This document shows, piece after piece, positions 53,734 to 62,108 of a stretch of DNA of 64,000 bases. The translations under genes were made by a program, and so were the position numbers. Below the pieces are notes generated by a model. The model made no database searches and was not told the origin of the DNA. It saw only the letters and a program-made list of their open reading frames with translations. The first letter of the stretch is position 1; each line of letters begins with the position of its first letter. Source of the DNA: DAOUMU01 sp034409055 (GTDB lineage: Bacteria > Chloroflexota > Anaerolineae > 4572-78 > J111); the NCBI GenBank assembly GCA_034409055.1, contig DAOUMU010000356.1:5257-69256 (forward strand). The letters are read 5' to 3'.

Positions 53734-54129
53734 TCATTTGTTTTCCCCCTCCGCCTTCAAATCCCGCAGCAGACGCTCAAACGCCTGTTGATACGCATCG
53801 TGATCTTTCCACTGGCTGAAATCACCGATGTGACGGGTGCGACGAATTTCTGCGGCCCAAGCCTCTTCGGTTTCCATTACCACCTCATCAAGCCGGACTG
53901 GGAAGAGCACCATCTGCTTACGTTTGCGTTCTTCTTCAAAGGCTTTCTCGACTTCGCTTTCAACCCACGTGCTATTAAGTGAATTCTCTGAAAGAATAAT
54001 CAACAATTTGTCGTGGACCCGTATGGACTGGTCAATGGTGGACCGGATTTTGTCACCGATTTTCATATCCTCCGGAGAAAACCAGCACCACAAGCCTTGT
54101 TGCTGTGAATCGGTTGGAGACGGACACAT
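53734..54129 (-). pseudogene. TIR-domain protein lacking the N-terminal strand
   Basis: The 131 codons contain most of a TIR domain: LWCWFSPEDMKIGDKIRSTI, the active-site region LIILSENSLNSTWVESEVEK with the presumed catalytic Glu, and the terminal RRTRHIGDFSQWKDHDAYQQ. The usual first strand and loop (F-I-S-Y-S-S-x-D) are absent, and the 75 bases up to the HD-TPR gene do not encode them in any frame. TIR domains of this type cleave NAD+ in defence systems. As it stands the protein is N-terminally truncated and probably inactive. It lies 75 bases downstream of the HD-TPR gene on the same strand. Confidence 0.7.
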
Positions 54130-54204
54130 TTCTAGACAATAATGGAACCAAGAGAAGTATTTTCACGGTCGTCAGAGGGAATACCAGAGTTAGGGTTGAT
54201 TTGA

Positions 54205-57200
54205 TCAAGTCCGATGGAGTCGTTTAATTGCTGATTGTGCTGAATTTTTGTATCTATCATATTGTGAATTTGAATGCAAATATTCCTTGTATAATTCAAT
54301 GGCTTTAGGCAGGTCTTGTTTATGCTCGTATAGAAAGGCTAAAACGTAGAATACTTCGGGCATTTCTTTAGCAGAGATCGCTTCTAAATCCTCGATAGCC
54401 TCATCAAGCACCGGCCCAGTATAAGTTACAGCCTGTTCGTACCATGATACAGCCTCCTCAATTCTATCTAATAACAAAGCGCATAACCCAAGATTGTAGT
54501 AAGCGAACTCCACAGGCGCTGACCATTTTTCATCTTGTGGGTTGGTAGCTTCTAGACTGTATTTGTATGCAGACTCCAAATCTCCAGCCTTATAATATGC
54601 CCATCCCAAAAGTCCGGCTAATATAGACTCTTTGGGAAACTTATGTAGTCCATCGGTCAACTCTTTTATTGCCGCTTGTATCTGCCCTTCTTCCTGTAGA
54701 CGGCTTGTATTGAAGTAAATATTATTTACTGCGGAAACATCACGAATATGATAGTGAATCACTTGTTCCCTATACCACATCTTATCTTGGATAGGTCGAA
54801 TATCGATCTGACATGCGGTCTGAGCTATCGCCTCGAGATCAGGTTCCTCTGGAAGAAAAGTCCTCAACTCAGATCGTGTGAAGCCTTGTATGATCTTCTG
54901 TCTCAATGTGGCCATATCAAATGTGAAATTTTGAGTAATTCGGAAGGCAACTTCACCTTTCCTCAACATTTCGGCCACTTCCTGATTTTTCTCATCTTGT
55001 TGAAGCTTGATATTGGGAGTAATGCGAGAAAAAGGTCCAAGAAATTCGTCAGACTCCACTTGTCCATTCGGAAAATATGTTGAGATTCGAATTGTAGTCC
55101 AGTTGTTTTTGGACTGCTCTGCTATCGACAACAACTCATCGTGAATTTGGGCTATGTTCATATCATTTAAAGATTTGGCAAATTCTACAATAGCTTCTTC
55201 TTGTTGGGGGGTAAGGTTTATTGGAGAAGGGATTCGCTGCTCAATTTTATTCTGTAATTGAGTTAAATGCTGTAAAATCTGACGGGGGCGATCATCAAAA
55301 AGTGGTTCGACATTCTTATTTTTGATGTCCGGGCCTAAAGATTCTAACACAGATGGATTAACTCCTGCGGGAAGAAGTTCTGGTTGATCCAGCTCTACAA
55401 CAAAACGATGAAATTCACCAGATTTAAACCAACGAAGCATCTCATCAATCTGAAGTACCTGCTTTACATCAGTGTTTGGAGTATACACCGTGGGGTTAAA
55501 TGTTGCATTATTCGCACCGTCTCGAGACATAGTCATACGAACGGTAAGTGGATACCTGGAATAATCAGCTGATCGTTCCCCATCTACAAAGAGGGTAATC
55601 CGTTTTCTAGAATGATCAATTTCTACCCTACAAAACATCATTCCGCTTATTGGGGGTAGTGGATGTGGCCTGATAGTCAAGTAGTTAGGGGAAAAACTAA
55701 TAGCTTGGGACATTCTTGGGTCTTCACTGGAGAGTTTTACTTTGTTTCCCACAAGCTCTAATTTCTCACCTGATATAGTAGCTGCTTTAAGCAGATGAGG
55801 AAATGTCAACCCCCGTTTCAGAGCGATTCTTGGATGAGATACAGTTATCTTAAAGTCGATACTATCTTCTGAGTTAGTTTTTTTCAGATCTGGAGGTGAG
55901 ACTAGGTCATTGAATACATCTTGCCATTCTCGCCCACAATCAGGACCAAGAGCATGAAATAGATTGAGCAATTGCTTGCTGTCCTGTCCAATTTTATGTT
56001 GGATTGCTGTGATAGCAGCAGCAATCCCTCTTATTTGAGCAATTTGAGGAAACCGAAATACATCTGTTAGAAAGCCAAATAATAAAGCTCCATCAAGGTT
56101 TGATCTTCTGGGGATTATTGCCGGTTCACACTCAAACTCGGAAACGAATAGCAATAAATAGAGGGCAGTGGGTGAACTTTGCAAGACCAAGATCCGGTCG
56201 GTTCTTTCTTGTAGGTCATAAATAGCGTCAAATTGCTGACAAATATCCTCGAAGGCAAAGTCTTCTAAACATCTACGAAGATATGGAGATGACATAAATA
56301 GAATCTCTTCTTCAGTTTTTAGGAACTGTTTTAACAAATGCTCAAATGTACGACTATCTGCAACGGGGCACACATTATTAGGTTTTTCTCCAAATTCAAT
56401 GTGGTGCCATTGAGTGAGGTCTTGTAAACACGTGTCAATACTGGCCAATGATTCGTCCAATTCTTTTACCAATTCATCTTTGCTACTTTTTCCAAATCGT
56501 GCCAAATATAAAGTAACTTTGCGTTCAACTACCTTTCTACGCTGCAATTTGAGTTCAACTGTTTTCCAAGGTAGGTTGTGCTGAGTAAATATTGGTTCTA
56601 CTTCGGTTAATTTTTCTTGAATTTCCTTCACCATTTGGTGCAAGACTTTCTCTGCTGCAAGCGTTTGTACAGTAGCATTAATTTGAATGCTTCCTTGTGT
56701 CGAGTCGAGCGGACCAACACCGTCAATACTAAGATGTTTCTCAAAGTGAGAGATGCTATCTTGAGGTGGATGGACTGCATCAAGTACAATTTTTGGCGCT
56801 CTATCCGCAGTCAAGTGCAATTCATCGGCAATACGTATACTAGCACAGAGTAGTTGCATCCGTATCGGTTTACCTCTGGTATCTGGAATATCACTGATAT
56901 CCTCGATTATGTTGATTTTTCGATGCGAGCGACATATTTCACTAATAGCATCAGCTTCTGGTTTGTCTAGCCCCAACCGCTCATAATTCTCTTTGACATA
57001 GTGTTCACTTCTCAAATGATGACTGTCTCGAATCTGCTTTTGGGCCTTCTGATCGCCGACTTTATCAACTGCTTCAAGCATTCCAATGTCATGGAGAAGT
57101 GCTGCGGCCAATAAGCAAAATATTTCTTGAGCTGACAATGAATTCGCCATTTCAGGCGGCAGAAGCCAACCTAGAATCGTCATTACCTGCTTCGAGTGGG

Positions 57201-57351
57201 ATACATCGTGATGTGTATATGCTGGGAATATCGAATAGACTCGATCTAATAAAGGGTCAACAATGTTTTCAAGTCTTTTTATACGTGCTGCTAAATCAGG
57301 AGACGCCAATTCTAACCGTTTGGTGAGATCAATTTCGTTGGTTTCAAACAT
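54205..57351 (-). CDS. Large HD-domain and TPR protein, candidate defence or stress component
   Basis: A 1048-residue protein; start 57351 is chosen because GGAGG lies 5 nt before this ATG (inside a longer frame from 57363). Residues 25-210 are an HD-type metal-dependent domain of the HD-CE kind (THHDVSHSKQVMTIL, LLAAALLHDIGM, ICRSHRKIN, IRIADELHLTADR). Residues 280-340 look like a winged helix (VTLYLARFGKSSKDELVKEL). Residues 340-880 contain no motif I recognise. Residues 890-1045 form TPR-like repeats (LAGLLGWAYYKAGDLESAYK, VFYVLAFLYEHKQDLPKAIE). AT-content is clearly higher than in genes before 53 kb, a sign of transfer. HD-CE proteins are known beside HSP90-like ATPases in conflict systems; here the neighbour is a TIR fragment. 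Nucleotide hydrolysis is inferred. Confidence 0.65.
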   Translation of the reverse strand: MFETNEIDLTKRLELASPDLAARIKRLENIVDPLLDRVYSIFPAYTHHDVSHSKQVMTILGWLLPPEMANSLSAQEIFCLLAAALLHDIGMLEAVDKVGDQKAQKQIRDSHHLRSEHYVKENYERLGLDKPEADAISEICRSHRKINIIEDISDIPDTRGKPIRMQLLCASIRIADELHLTADRAPKIVLDAVHPPQDSISHFEKHLSIDGVGPLDSTQGSIQINATVQTLAAEKVLHQMVKEIQEKLTEVEPIFTQHNLPWKTVELKLQRRKVVERKVTLYLARFGKSSKDELVKELDESLASIDTCLQDLTQWHHIEFGEKPNNVCPVADSRTFEHLLKQFLKTEEEILFMSSPYLRRCLEDFAFEDICQQFDAIYDLQERTDRILVLQSSPTALYLLLFVSEFECEPAIIPRRSNLDGALLFGFLTDVFRFPQIAQIRGIAAAITAIQHKIGQDSKQLLNLFHALGPDCGREWQDVFNDLVSPPDLKKTNSEDSIDFKITVSHPRIALKRGLTFPHLLKAATISGEKLELVGNKVKLSSEDPRMSQAISFSPNYLTIRPHPLPPISGMMFCRVEIDHSRKRITLFVDGERSADYSRYPLTVRMTMSRDGANNATFNPTVYTPNTDVKQVLQIDEMLRWFKSGEFHRFVVELDQPELLPAGVNPSVLESLGPDIKNKNVEPLFDDRPRQILQHLTQLQNKIEQRIPSPINLTPQQEEAIVEFAKSLNDMNIAQIHDELLSIAEQSKNNWTTIRISTYFPNGQVESDEFLGPFSRITPNIKLQQDEKNQEVAEMLRKGEVAFRITQNFTFDMATLRQKIIQGFTRSELRTFLPEEPDLEAIAQTACQIDIRPIQDKMWYREQVIHYHIRDVSAVNNIYFNTSRLQEEGQIQAAIKELTDGLHKFPKESILAGLLGWAYYKAGDLESAYKYSLEATNPQDEKWSAPVEFAYYNLGLCALLLDRIEEAVSWYEQAVTYTGPVLDEAIEDLEAISAKEMPEVFYVLAFLYEHKQDLPKAIELYKEYLHSNSQYDRYKNSAQSAIKRLHRT

Positions 57352-57461
57352 TTTGTCCTCCATTTGAATTAAGATGGCGCTAGAACATTTCTCATATTTA
57401 GTGGTTTGTAAGAGAAAGCGGAGACTTTGCGCTGTCTCCTAACGCTCACCATACCCTCTTA

Positions 57462-57794
57462 TCATCTCCTACCGCTCCTCTCAATCCGGCAGATATGCGG
57501 ACATAAAACTCTTGAACACCTTGCCGTGGTGGGGGTTAATAGATGCACCAACTCGTGGCCAATGACGAACTTGCCGAGGGGTTTGGGGAGGTCGAGGAGT
57601 TCGGGGGTGAGGGTGAGGCGGTCGGCGGTGGAGATGGAGGTCCATTTGGTGCGCATAGGGCGGAAATGGATTTGACGCACGCTAACTCCTATCCGGGTAG
57701 CCCAGTGGCGCACGGCCCAGCGCAGATCGTCGGCGTCGTGCCATTTGGATAGGCCGGATGTATTGGGATGGTTGTTGGTGCCGTTAACGTTCAT
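57462..57794 (-). pseudogene. YgjP-like (DUF45) metallopeptidase, frameshifted
   Basis: The gene starts at ATG 57794 in an ATGA overlap with the upstream HsdR-like remnant. It reads SKWHDADDLRWAVRHWATRI, LTLTPELLDLPKPLG and the zinc motif GHELVHLL. After that a base is missing in a C-rich stretch near 57533: in the next frame the expected HGKVFKSFMSAYLPD follows and then hits TGA at 57481-57483, where a Trp is usual. Two lesions make it a pseudogene. Such metallopeptidases commonly follow hsdR in type I restriction loci. Confidence 0.7.
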
Positions 57795-57975
57795 ACGCGC
57801 TGTAACTCCAATAAGGCATTGGCGGCGGCAATCATGTTGGCCGGGCCGACGAGGGGGCGGAGGACGCCGTACAGTTCGGCGCGGAGTTGGCCGGACTACG
57901 TTCCATTCGTGATCGGGATACTTCCCAAACGGGGCATTGACCGGCAAAAGTGTTTTGTGAGACTTCCGAAGTCTG
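57791..57975 (-). pseudogene. C-terminal remnant resembling type I restriction HsdR
   Basis: Two phases give PVNAPFGKYPDHEWNVVR and, after a one-base shift near 57890, QLRAELYGVLRPLVGPANM and AAANALLELQRV, ending in TGA 57793-57791. The arrangement L-R-x-E-L-Y-x-x-L-x-P-x-V-G resembles HsdR C-termini as I recall them. It is followed directly by the YgjP-like gene, a typical hsdR neighbour. No helicase or nuclease part remains. The assignment rests on wording and context and is moderate. Confidence 0.45.
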
Positions 57976-57985
57976 AATCTTGGAT

Positions 57986-58402
57986 TTATTGGCCTTCATG
58001 TTTCAGGTTAATTGGTTCATCAAATACTTTCAAAATCTCGCCAGCGACATAGACCCGGTTACGAGCCTGCCCCGTAATTTCGTGTAAGATACCGGATTGG
58101 ATCAATTGATTAATGTATCGCTGGATCGATGAAAAATTGACACCCAGCGCATCCCCAATCTGCCGCACGGTGAGGACTGGCCGGGTAAATAGGAAATCCA
58201 CCGCTTGCAATAGACGCGAGGCGGCGCGCCAGATTGGAACCGGGCGCGGTATTGTTCGCGCAAGCTTTGGAGCCGTTGGGCACGGGCTACCGCATCTTGC
58301 GATTGAGAGGTCACCCCACGCAGAAAAAATATCAACCAGGCTTCCCATTCGCCTTTCTGACTGACATTCAGCAGTAAATCATAGTAACTTTGGCGATGAG
58401 CT
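57986..58402 (-). pseudogene. Fic-family protein, C-terminal remnant
   Basis: One frame reads FEAHRQSYYDLLLNVSQKGE, AWLIFFLRGVTSQS and LREQYRARF; after a shift near 58225 another frame gives LLQAVDFLFTRPVLTVRQIG and NFSSIQRYINQLIQSGIL. This is the end of Fic AMP-transferase-type proteins with the C-terminal winged helix. The catalytic HPFxxGNGR motif lies upstream and is lost. The 5' end abuts the IS630 fragment, whose insertion or recombination probably cut the gene. Confidence 0.75.
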
Positions 58403-58738
58403 TCAAATACAAAAACTGATCGATGAGATTCGAGCACGTCACCCCGACGCAGAGCGCATCATACTCATCCTGGACAACGCCCGTTACAACCACGCCAAAA
58501 TCGTGCGGGAACTGAGGATACCAAGGTTGAACTCAAGTTTCTACCCTCCTACTCACCTAACCTCAACTTGATCGAGCGGCTATAGCGGTTCCTTAAAGAC
58601 AAGGTGATGACCACCTATCACGAATCATTTGAGAAATTTGTTGATGAAATTGATAAAGTGCTGGATAACCTGGCAGAGTACGCCAACGAACTGACAACTC
58701 TGATGACGGAAAAATTTGAGATTTTAGCGTGCGCTTAG
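58402..58738 (+). mobile_element. IS630-family transposase fragment
   Basis: Plus-strand codons give QKLIDEIRARHPDAERIILI then LDNARYNHAKIV with the second DDE Asp, and after a frameshift near 58515 KVELKFLPSYSPNLNLIERL with the catalytic Glu; TAG replaces the usual Trp before RFLKDKV. It ends ILACA-stop at 58736-58738. The 5' half and the first Asp are missing, so it is inactive. A hairpin CGCCG/CGGCG downstream (58770-58797) may be part of the old IS end. Confidence 0.8.
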
Positions 58739-58821
58739 TATATCTAACCGCCATTGTCCAAAGTAAAAAACGCCGCTTATGTTCGGACACAAACGGCGAT
58801 TATGATCAATGAGTTGATTCA

Positions 58822-60669
58822 TTACCCGATTGAGACTGGCAAATCAGCGAGCCAACTTTGGATGAGTTCAGTTCCTGACCGAGATCTTTCACGTTGTAGG
58901 GCGTGTTGCCAGGCTTCACGAGCACCTTCAATATTGTCTTCGGTTAGTTCGAGGCAACCGAGAACCCGATAACCAATATTATCATGAGGGTCTGCCGCAA
59001 TAGCCCCATGTGCTGCTTCAAAAGCCTCCGACACTTGCCCATTAAGATAATATGCTGTGGCTAGATTAGCCCGTACAGCCAATAAAGTAGATGTAAAGCG
59101 TTTTGGAAATAGCTCACCCGGCGACTCTGAAATGCCACCTTTATACCAGCAGGCAATGTGAAGGATAGACTGGCTCTTTTCGTCTGCACACGTTTGCGCT
59201 TTTTCAAGCAGTTCAACAGCTTCAGCATAACTTTTCTGATGTAACCGAATATAACTTAGATTAGTGAGCGCTAGCTCTGGTTGGGTTGCACCTTCTTCCA
59301 AAATTTTATTAAAAATGGCTTCGGCCTCATCCCATTTCTTTTCACCCATTAGAATGAAAGCAAGATTGTTTCTTAGACTTGATTCTTCGGGTGTCATAGT
59401 TATCAACTGCTCTATTATCACCCGTGCCAATTCAGACCGACCTCTCTGGTAAAACTGGATAGCAACTTGATTAACCTCACCTAATATTTCTTCACGATTT
59501 CTCTCACTATTCAAGGCTTCTTGCAATATGGCTTGCGCCTCGGCAGGTTTTCCTAAACCATAATAGGCCCGGAAATAATCATTGAACAAATCTGCTTTAG
59601 GAATACCCATTCCTTCGAGTTGTTGGATAGTTGTTAGCGCTTGTTCATATTGATTCTCGCTGAAGAAAATAACCTTCTCCAAGCTAAGTAGAACCGACAG
59701 GTACTCTGGAAAATCATGCTTATCCTGTTCAATTTGGGTCAAGGCAACTTCGGCCTTCTCACTCTTCCAGCGAGCCATAATCCGATCGGCCAGTAGTTTT
59801 CTAAGTACAGCCTTACCGCTTGTCGTTTGTCTAGCCAGATTAATAGCTTGTTGTAACGCTTCAAAAGCCTTTTCACTCTGGCCCATAACCTCCAGAGTCT
59901 CGGCCTGCACCTGCCAATTACGAAAATGTTCGTCATTCAGGTCAATTGCTTTTTGGGCTGCGGGAATAGCCTCATCAAAAAACCCTAAATTTAATTGACA
60001 ATAGGCTATCCCACGCCACACTCGATCATATTCAGGAGTAATGTCTACAGCTTGCTTCAGAATATCAAACGCCTGCTGGTAATCTCCCAGCATAGCATAA
60101 CCAGCGGAAAGGTCGCAGATCATATCAGCATCAGGCTGTTTTTCAACAGCCAGCGTTAAAACTTTTATTGCCGGTTCAGGCTGATTGTCTTCTAAGAGTA
60201 AACGGCCAAGTTGAGCGGCTAACTTTACCTCATCAGGGAAATGCTCTAGCACACCCCAGAGAATCTCGATGGCGGCTTTCCTTTGGTCAGTATGCTCCAA
60301 GGCCGAAGCTAACGCTTGCTGAACGGGTAAATTGTGAATATCGGTGGCGGCAACGGAACGCAGGAATTTGATCGCGTCTTCGTATCGCCCTTGTTGAGCC
60401 AGAAGTAAGCCGAGTGACTGCTTAATTTCAACGGACTCTGGATCAAGTTGAAGCGCCTGATTAAAGCTGGTTTCAGCCTCATCCAGTTCATTCAGATCTT
60501 GGTAAGTCAACCCCAATAGAAGATGGACTGTGGCATCAGCCGGCGCCAAACTGAAAGCTTTTTGCAACTGATCCAATGCTGCTGGATAATCGGGGATATC
60601 CCGCAGCGCCATAGCCACACTCACACGTTTAAGGTATTCCTGGGCTGAGTCAGTAGCTGGTTTACTCAT
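58822..60669 (-). CDS. TPR-repeat protein coupled to extended HicB
   Basis: A 615-residue protein made almost entirely of tetratricopeptide repeats (about 14 to 16), for example YPAALDQLQKAFSLAPADAT, LDEAETSFNQALQLDPESVE and FFDEAIPAAQKAIDLNDEHF. No signal peptide, membrane segment or catalytic motif was seen. The start at 60669 overlaps the hicB stop (ATGAGTAA), showing translational coupling; upstream in-frame ATGs at 60690 and 60714 are alternatives. TPR proteins serve as scaffolds, so it may bind HicB or recruit a partner. This gene order after hicA-hicB is not one I know. Confidence 0.75.
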   Translation of the reverse strand: MSKPATDSAQEYLKRVSVAMALRDIPDYPAALDQLQKAFSLAPADATVHLLLGLTYQDLNELDEAETSFNQALQLDPESVEIKQSLGLLLAQQGRYEDAIKFLRSVAATDIHNLPVQQALASALEHTDQRKAAIEILWGVLEHFPDEVKLAAQLGRLLLEDNQPEPAIKVLTLAVEKQPDADMICDLSAGYAMLGDYQQAFDILKQAVDITPEYDRVWRGIAYCQLNLGFFDEAIPAAQKAIDLNDEHFRNWQVQAETLEVMGQSEKAFEALQQAINLARQTTSGKAVLRKLLADRIMARWKSEKAEVALTQIEQDKHDFPEYLSVLLSLEKVIFFSENQYEQALTTIQQLEGMGIPKADLFNDYFRAYYGLGKPAEAQAILQEALNSERNREEILGEVNQVAIQFYQRGRSELARVIIEQLITMTPEESSLRNNLAFILMGEKKWDEAEAIFNKILEEGATQPELALTNLSYIRLHQKSYAEAVELLEKAQTCADEKSQSILHIACWYKGGISESPGELFPKRFTSTLLAVRANLATAYYLNGQVSEAFEAAHGAIAADPHDNIGYRVLGCLELTEDNIEGAREAWQHALQRERSRSGTELIQSWLADLPVSIG

Positions 60670-61567
60670 ATTGTTCGTAGTTTTGTTCATATCGTTTAGC
60701 CATTGCCAATTCATTATAGAAGTCTTGACCGGGCAAATCTATACCCGGCAGAATACCTGGTTGTTTTTGTTGTCGAATAGCCTGATTAACCTGATACGAG
60801 CTAGAACGAACCTGTTCTCGTAGCTGATATTTAAATGCTGATCGCTGAACCATACCACTGCCACGCCTCAATTCAATGATTTCTGCCATTTGGATTTGGA
60901 GTAGTTTCACCGTGCGGTTGAACACCCCCATAATCTGACTGCTGACACTACATATTCTTAAAGCCTGAATGCACTCGGCCAGGTGATATTCAGCATCGCC
61001 AACCGTTCCCATTTCCAGGGCAGCTTCAAGCTGCATCACGTGGTTATCAAGCCAGTTGGCAAACATTTCTTCATTAATGGCTTGTGCTTCCAATTCTAAG
61101 CCGGCAGCAACCATTGCCCGCCAGGCGGCCTGGCTTAATTGAGGCCAGGCCGGCGCAGGTATGTTCTCACAGTCGGACTCAGAATTGGGTGCAGCTTCAA
61201 CTGAACCAACGGCTCGACCCAAGGCCACGCTGACATAGGCATTGAGACTAACCCCCTCTTTGTCAGCCATATCTACTAAATCCCGGTGCAGCAATTTAGG
61301 CACGCGCACTACAAATTTTCCGCTGTAGTCATCAAGGGGTCTGGGTTCAGGAATGGATTGGCCATCTTCCAAAGCACTCTCCAACCAAGCCGCCTTGGCA
61401 TCCTCAATCATCTCGCCCAACTCGGTGAAATCATCGGCTTGAGTCATACAACCGAGTAGTTCCACCACGCGTGCAAACAGATAGAATTCACCATCCTCAT
61501 CGCGATCGGGAATCACTTCAATAGTATAAGGCAAAGACAGATAGTATTCTAAATTTTTCTCAGACAT
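60662..61567 (-). CDS. hicB: HicB-family antitoxin with long C-terminal extension
   Basis: A 301-residue protein; start 61567 is favoured because GGAGG is 6 nt upstream (an adjacent ATG at 61570 is also possible). Residues 5-60 form the HicB partial RNase-H-like fold (LPYTIEVIPDRDEDGEFYLF, GCMTQADDFTELGEMIEDAK). Residues 85-122 form a ribbon-helix-helix DNA-binding part (KFVVRVPKLLHRDLVDMADK). Normal HicB proteins end near residue 130; here about 170 more residues follow, mostly helical (LQIQMAEIIELRRGSG), with no family I recognise. It should neutralise HicA and repress the operon at the palindrome upstream of hicA. The extension and coupled TPR gene suggest an added function. Confidence 0.85.
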   Translation of the reverse strand: MSEKNLEYYLSLPYTIEVIPDRDEDGEFYLFARVVELLGCMTQADDFTELGEMIEDAKAAWLESALEDGQSIPEPRPLDDYSGKFVVRVPKLLHRDLVDMADKEGVSLNAYVSVALGRAVGSVEAAPNSESDCENIPAPAWPQLSQAAWRAMVAAGLELEAQAINEEMFANWLDNHVMQLEAALEMGTVGDAEYHLAECIQALRICSVSSQIMGVFNRTVKLLQIQMAEIIELRRGSGMVQRSAFKYQLREQVRSSSYQVNQAIRQQKQPGILPGIDLPGQDFYNELAMAKRYEQNYEQYE

Positions 61568-61677
61568 CATAAACCTCCTACGCCACCCTAAGCCTGTTTA
61601 ACAGGAATTAGTATGAGAGGATTGCCCAAGGCAAACAGATATTCAGGTAAGTAGTCATACCCGATACCGGCAATGTT

Positions 61678-61923
61678 TTAGCCTTTTTCAGCATCTATTT
61701 CCTCAAGCATTTTCAACACATCTTTAACGTACCGCGTCCTTAACGGTTTGCGGTAAGGAACCGAAATGCGGTAAGGCTTGCGAGTATATATGTAATGACT
61801 CGATCCTCCACGGGGCTGGCGACATTCAAACCCATACCACTGCAAAACTTTGTCCAGAACCTCAAAACGTACATTTGTCGGATTTTGACGAAGTTTTTTT
61901 AAGAGTTTTTCTGATTTGCTCAT
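61678..61923 (-). CDS. hicA: HicA-family mRNA interferase toxin
   Basis: An 81-residue HicA toxin with a dsRNA-binding-like fold. The family signature is visible in WYGFECRQPRGGSSHYIYTR with the catalytic His in SSHYIY, followed by ISVPYRKPLRTRYVKDVLKM. HicA cleaves mRNA and is held by HicB. Order hicA-hicB is the usual one; the gap to hicB is 107 bases. No clear Shine-Dalgarno precedes the ATG at 61923, which would keep toxin translation low. Confidence 0.9.
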   Translation of the reverse strand: MSKSEKLLKKLRQNPTNVRFEVLDKVLQWYGFECRQPRGGSSHYIYTRKPYRISVPYRKPLRTRYVKDVLKMLEEIDAEKG

Positions 61924-61935
61924 GTAGCTACCATT

Positions 61936-61966
61936 ATGTAGTACTACATTTGATACTATAATTATA
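61936..61966 (-). promoter_or_regulatory. hicA promoter with perfect 14-bp palindrome operator
   Basis: ATGTAGTACTACAT (61936-61949) is a perfect palindrome, a typical target for a ribbon-helix-helix dimer. A TATAAT -10 box lies on the minus strand at 61966-61961, just upstream, so the palindrome would cover the start of transcription. A second partial motif ATGTAGCTAC overlaps the start codon (from 61922). Autoregulation by HicB is the obvious model. Confidence 0.6.
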
Positions 61967-62068
61967 ATAGAATTTTAATTTAAATGCAAGTAGCAATCAT
62001 TAAATTGACAATGATTCGGTCAAACTTTAAACATCAACAACAATAAATAGGGTTGTCAACGATGAATT

Positions 62069-62101
62069 AGACTTTCGAAGTCTCTGAGACTTCGAAAGTC
62101 T
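62069..62101. repeat. AGACTTTCGAAGTCT hairpin after the DUF262 gene
   Basis: AGACTTTCGAAGTCT (62069-62083) and its complement (62087-62101) are separated by CTG and lie 8 bases after the stop at 62109. A related palindrome AGACTTCCGAAGTCT occurs near 57959. It may work as terminator or be a dispersed element. Confidence 0.75.
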
Positions 62102-62108
62102 GAGTTTT

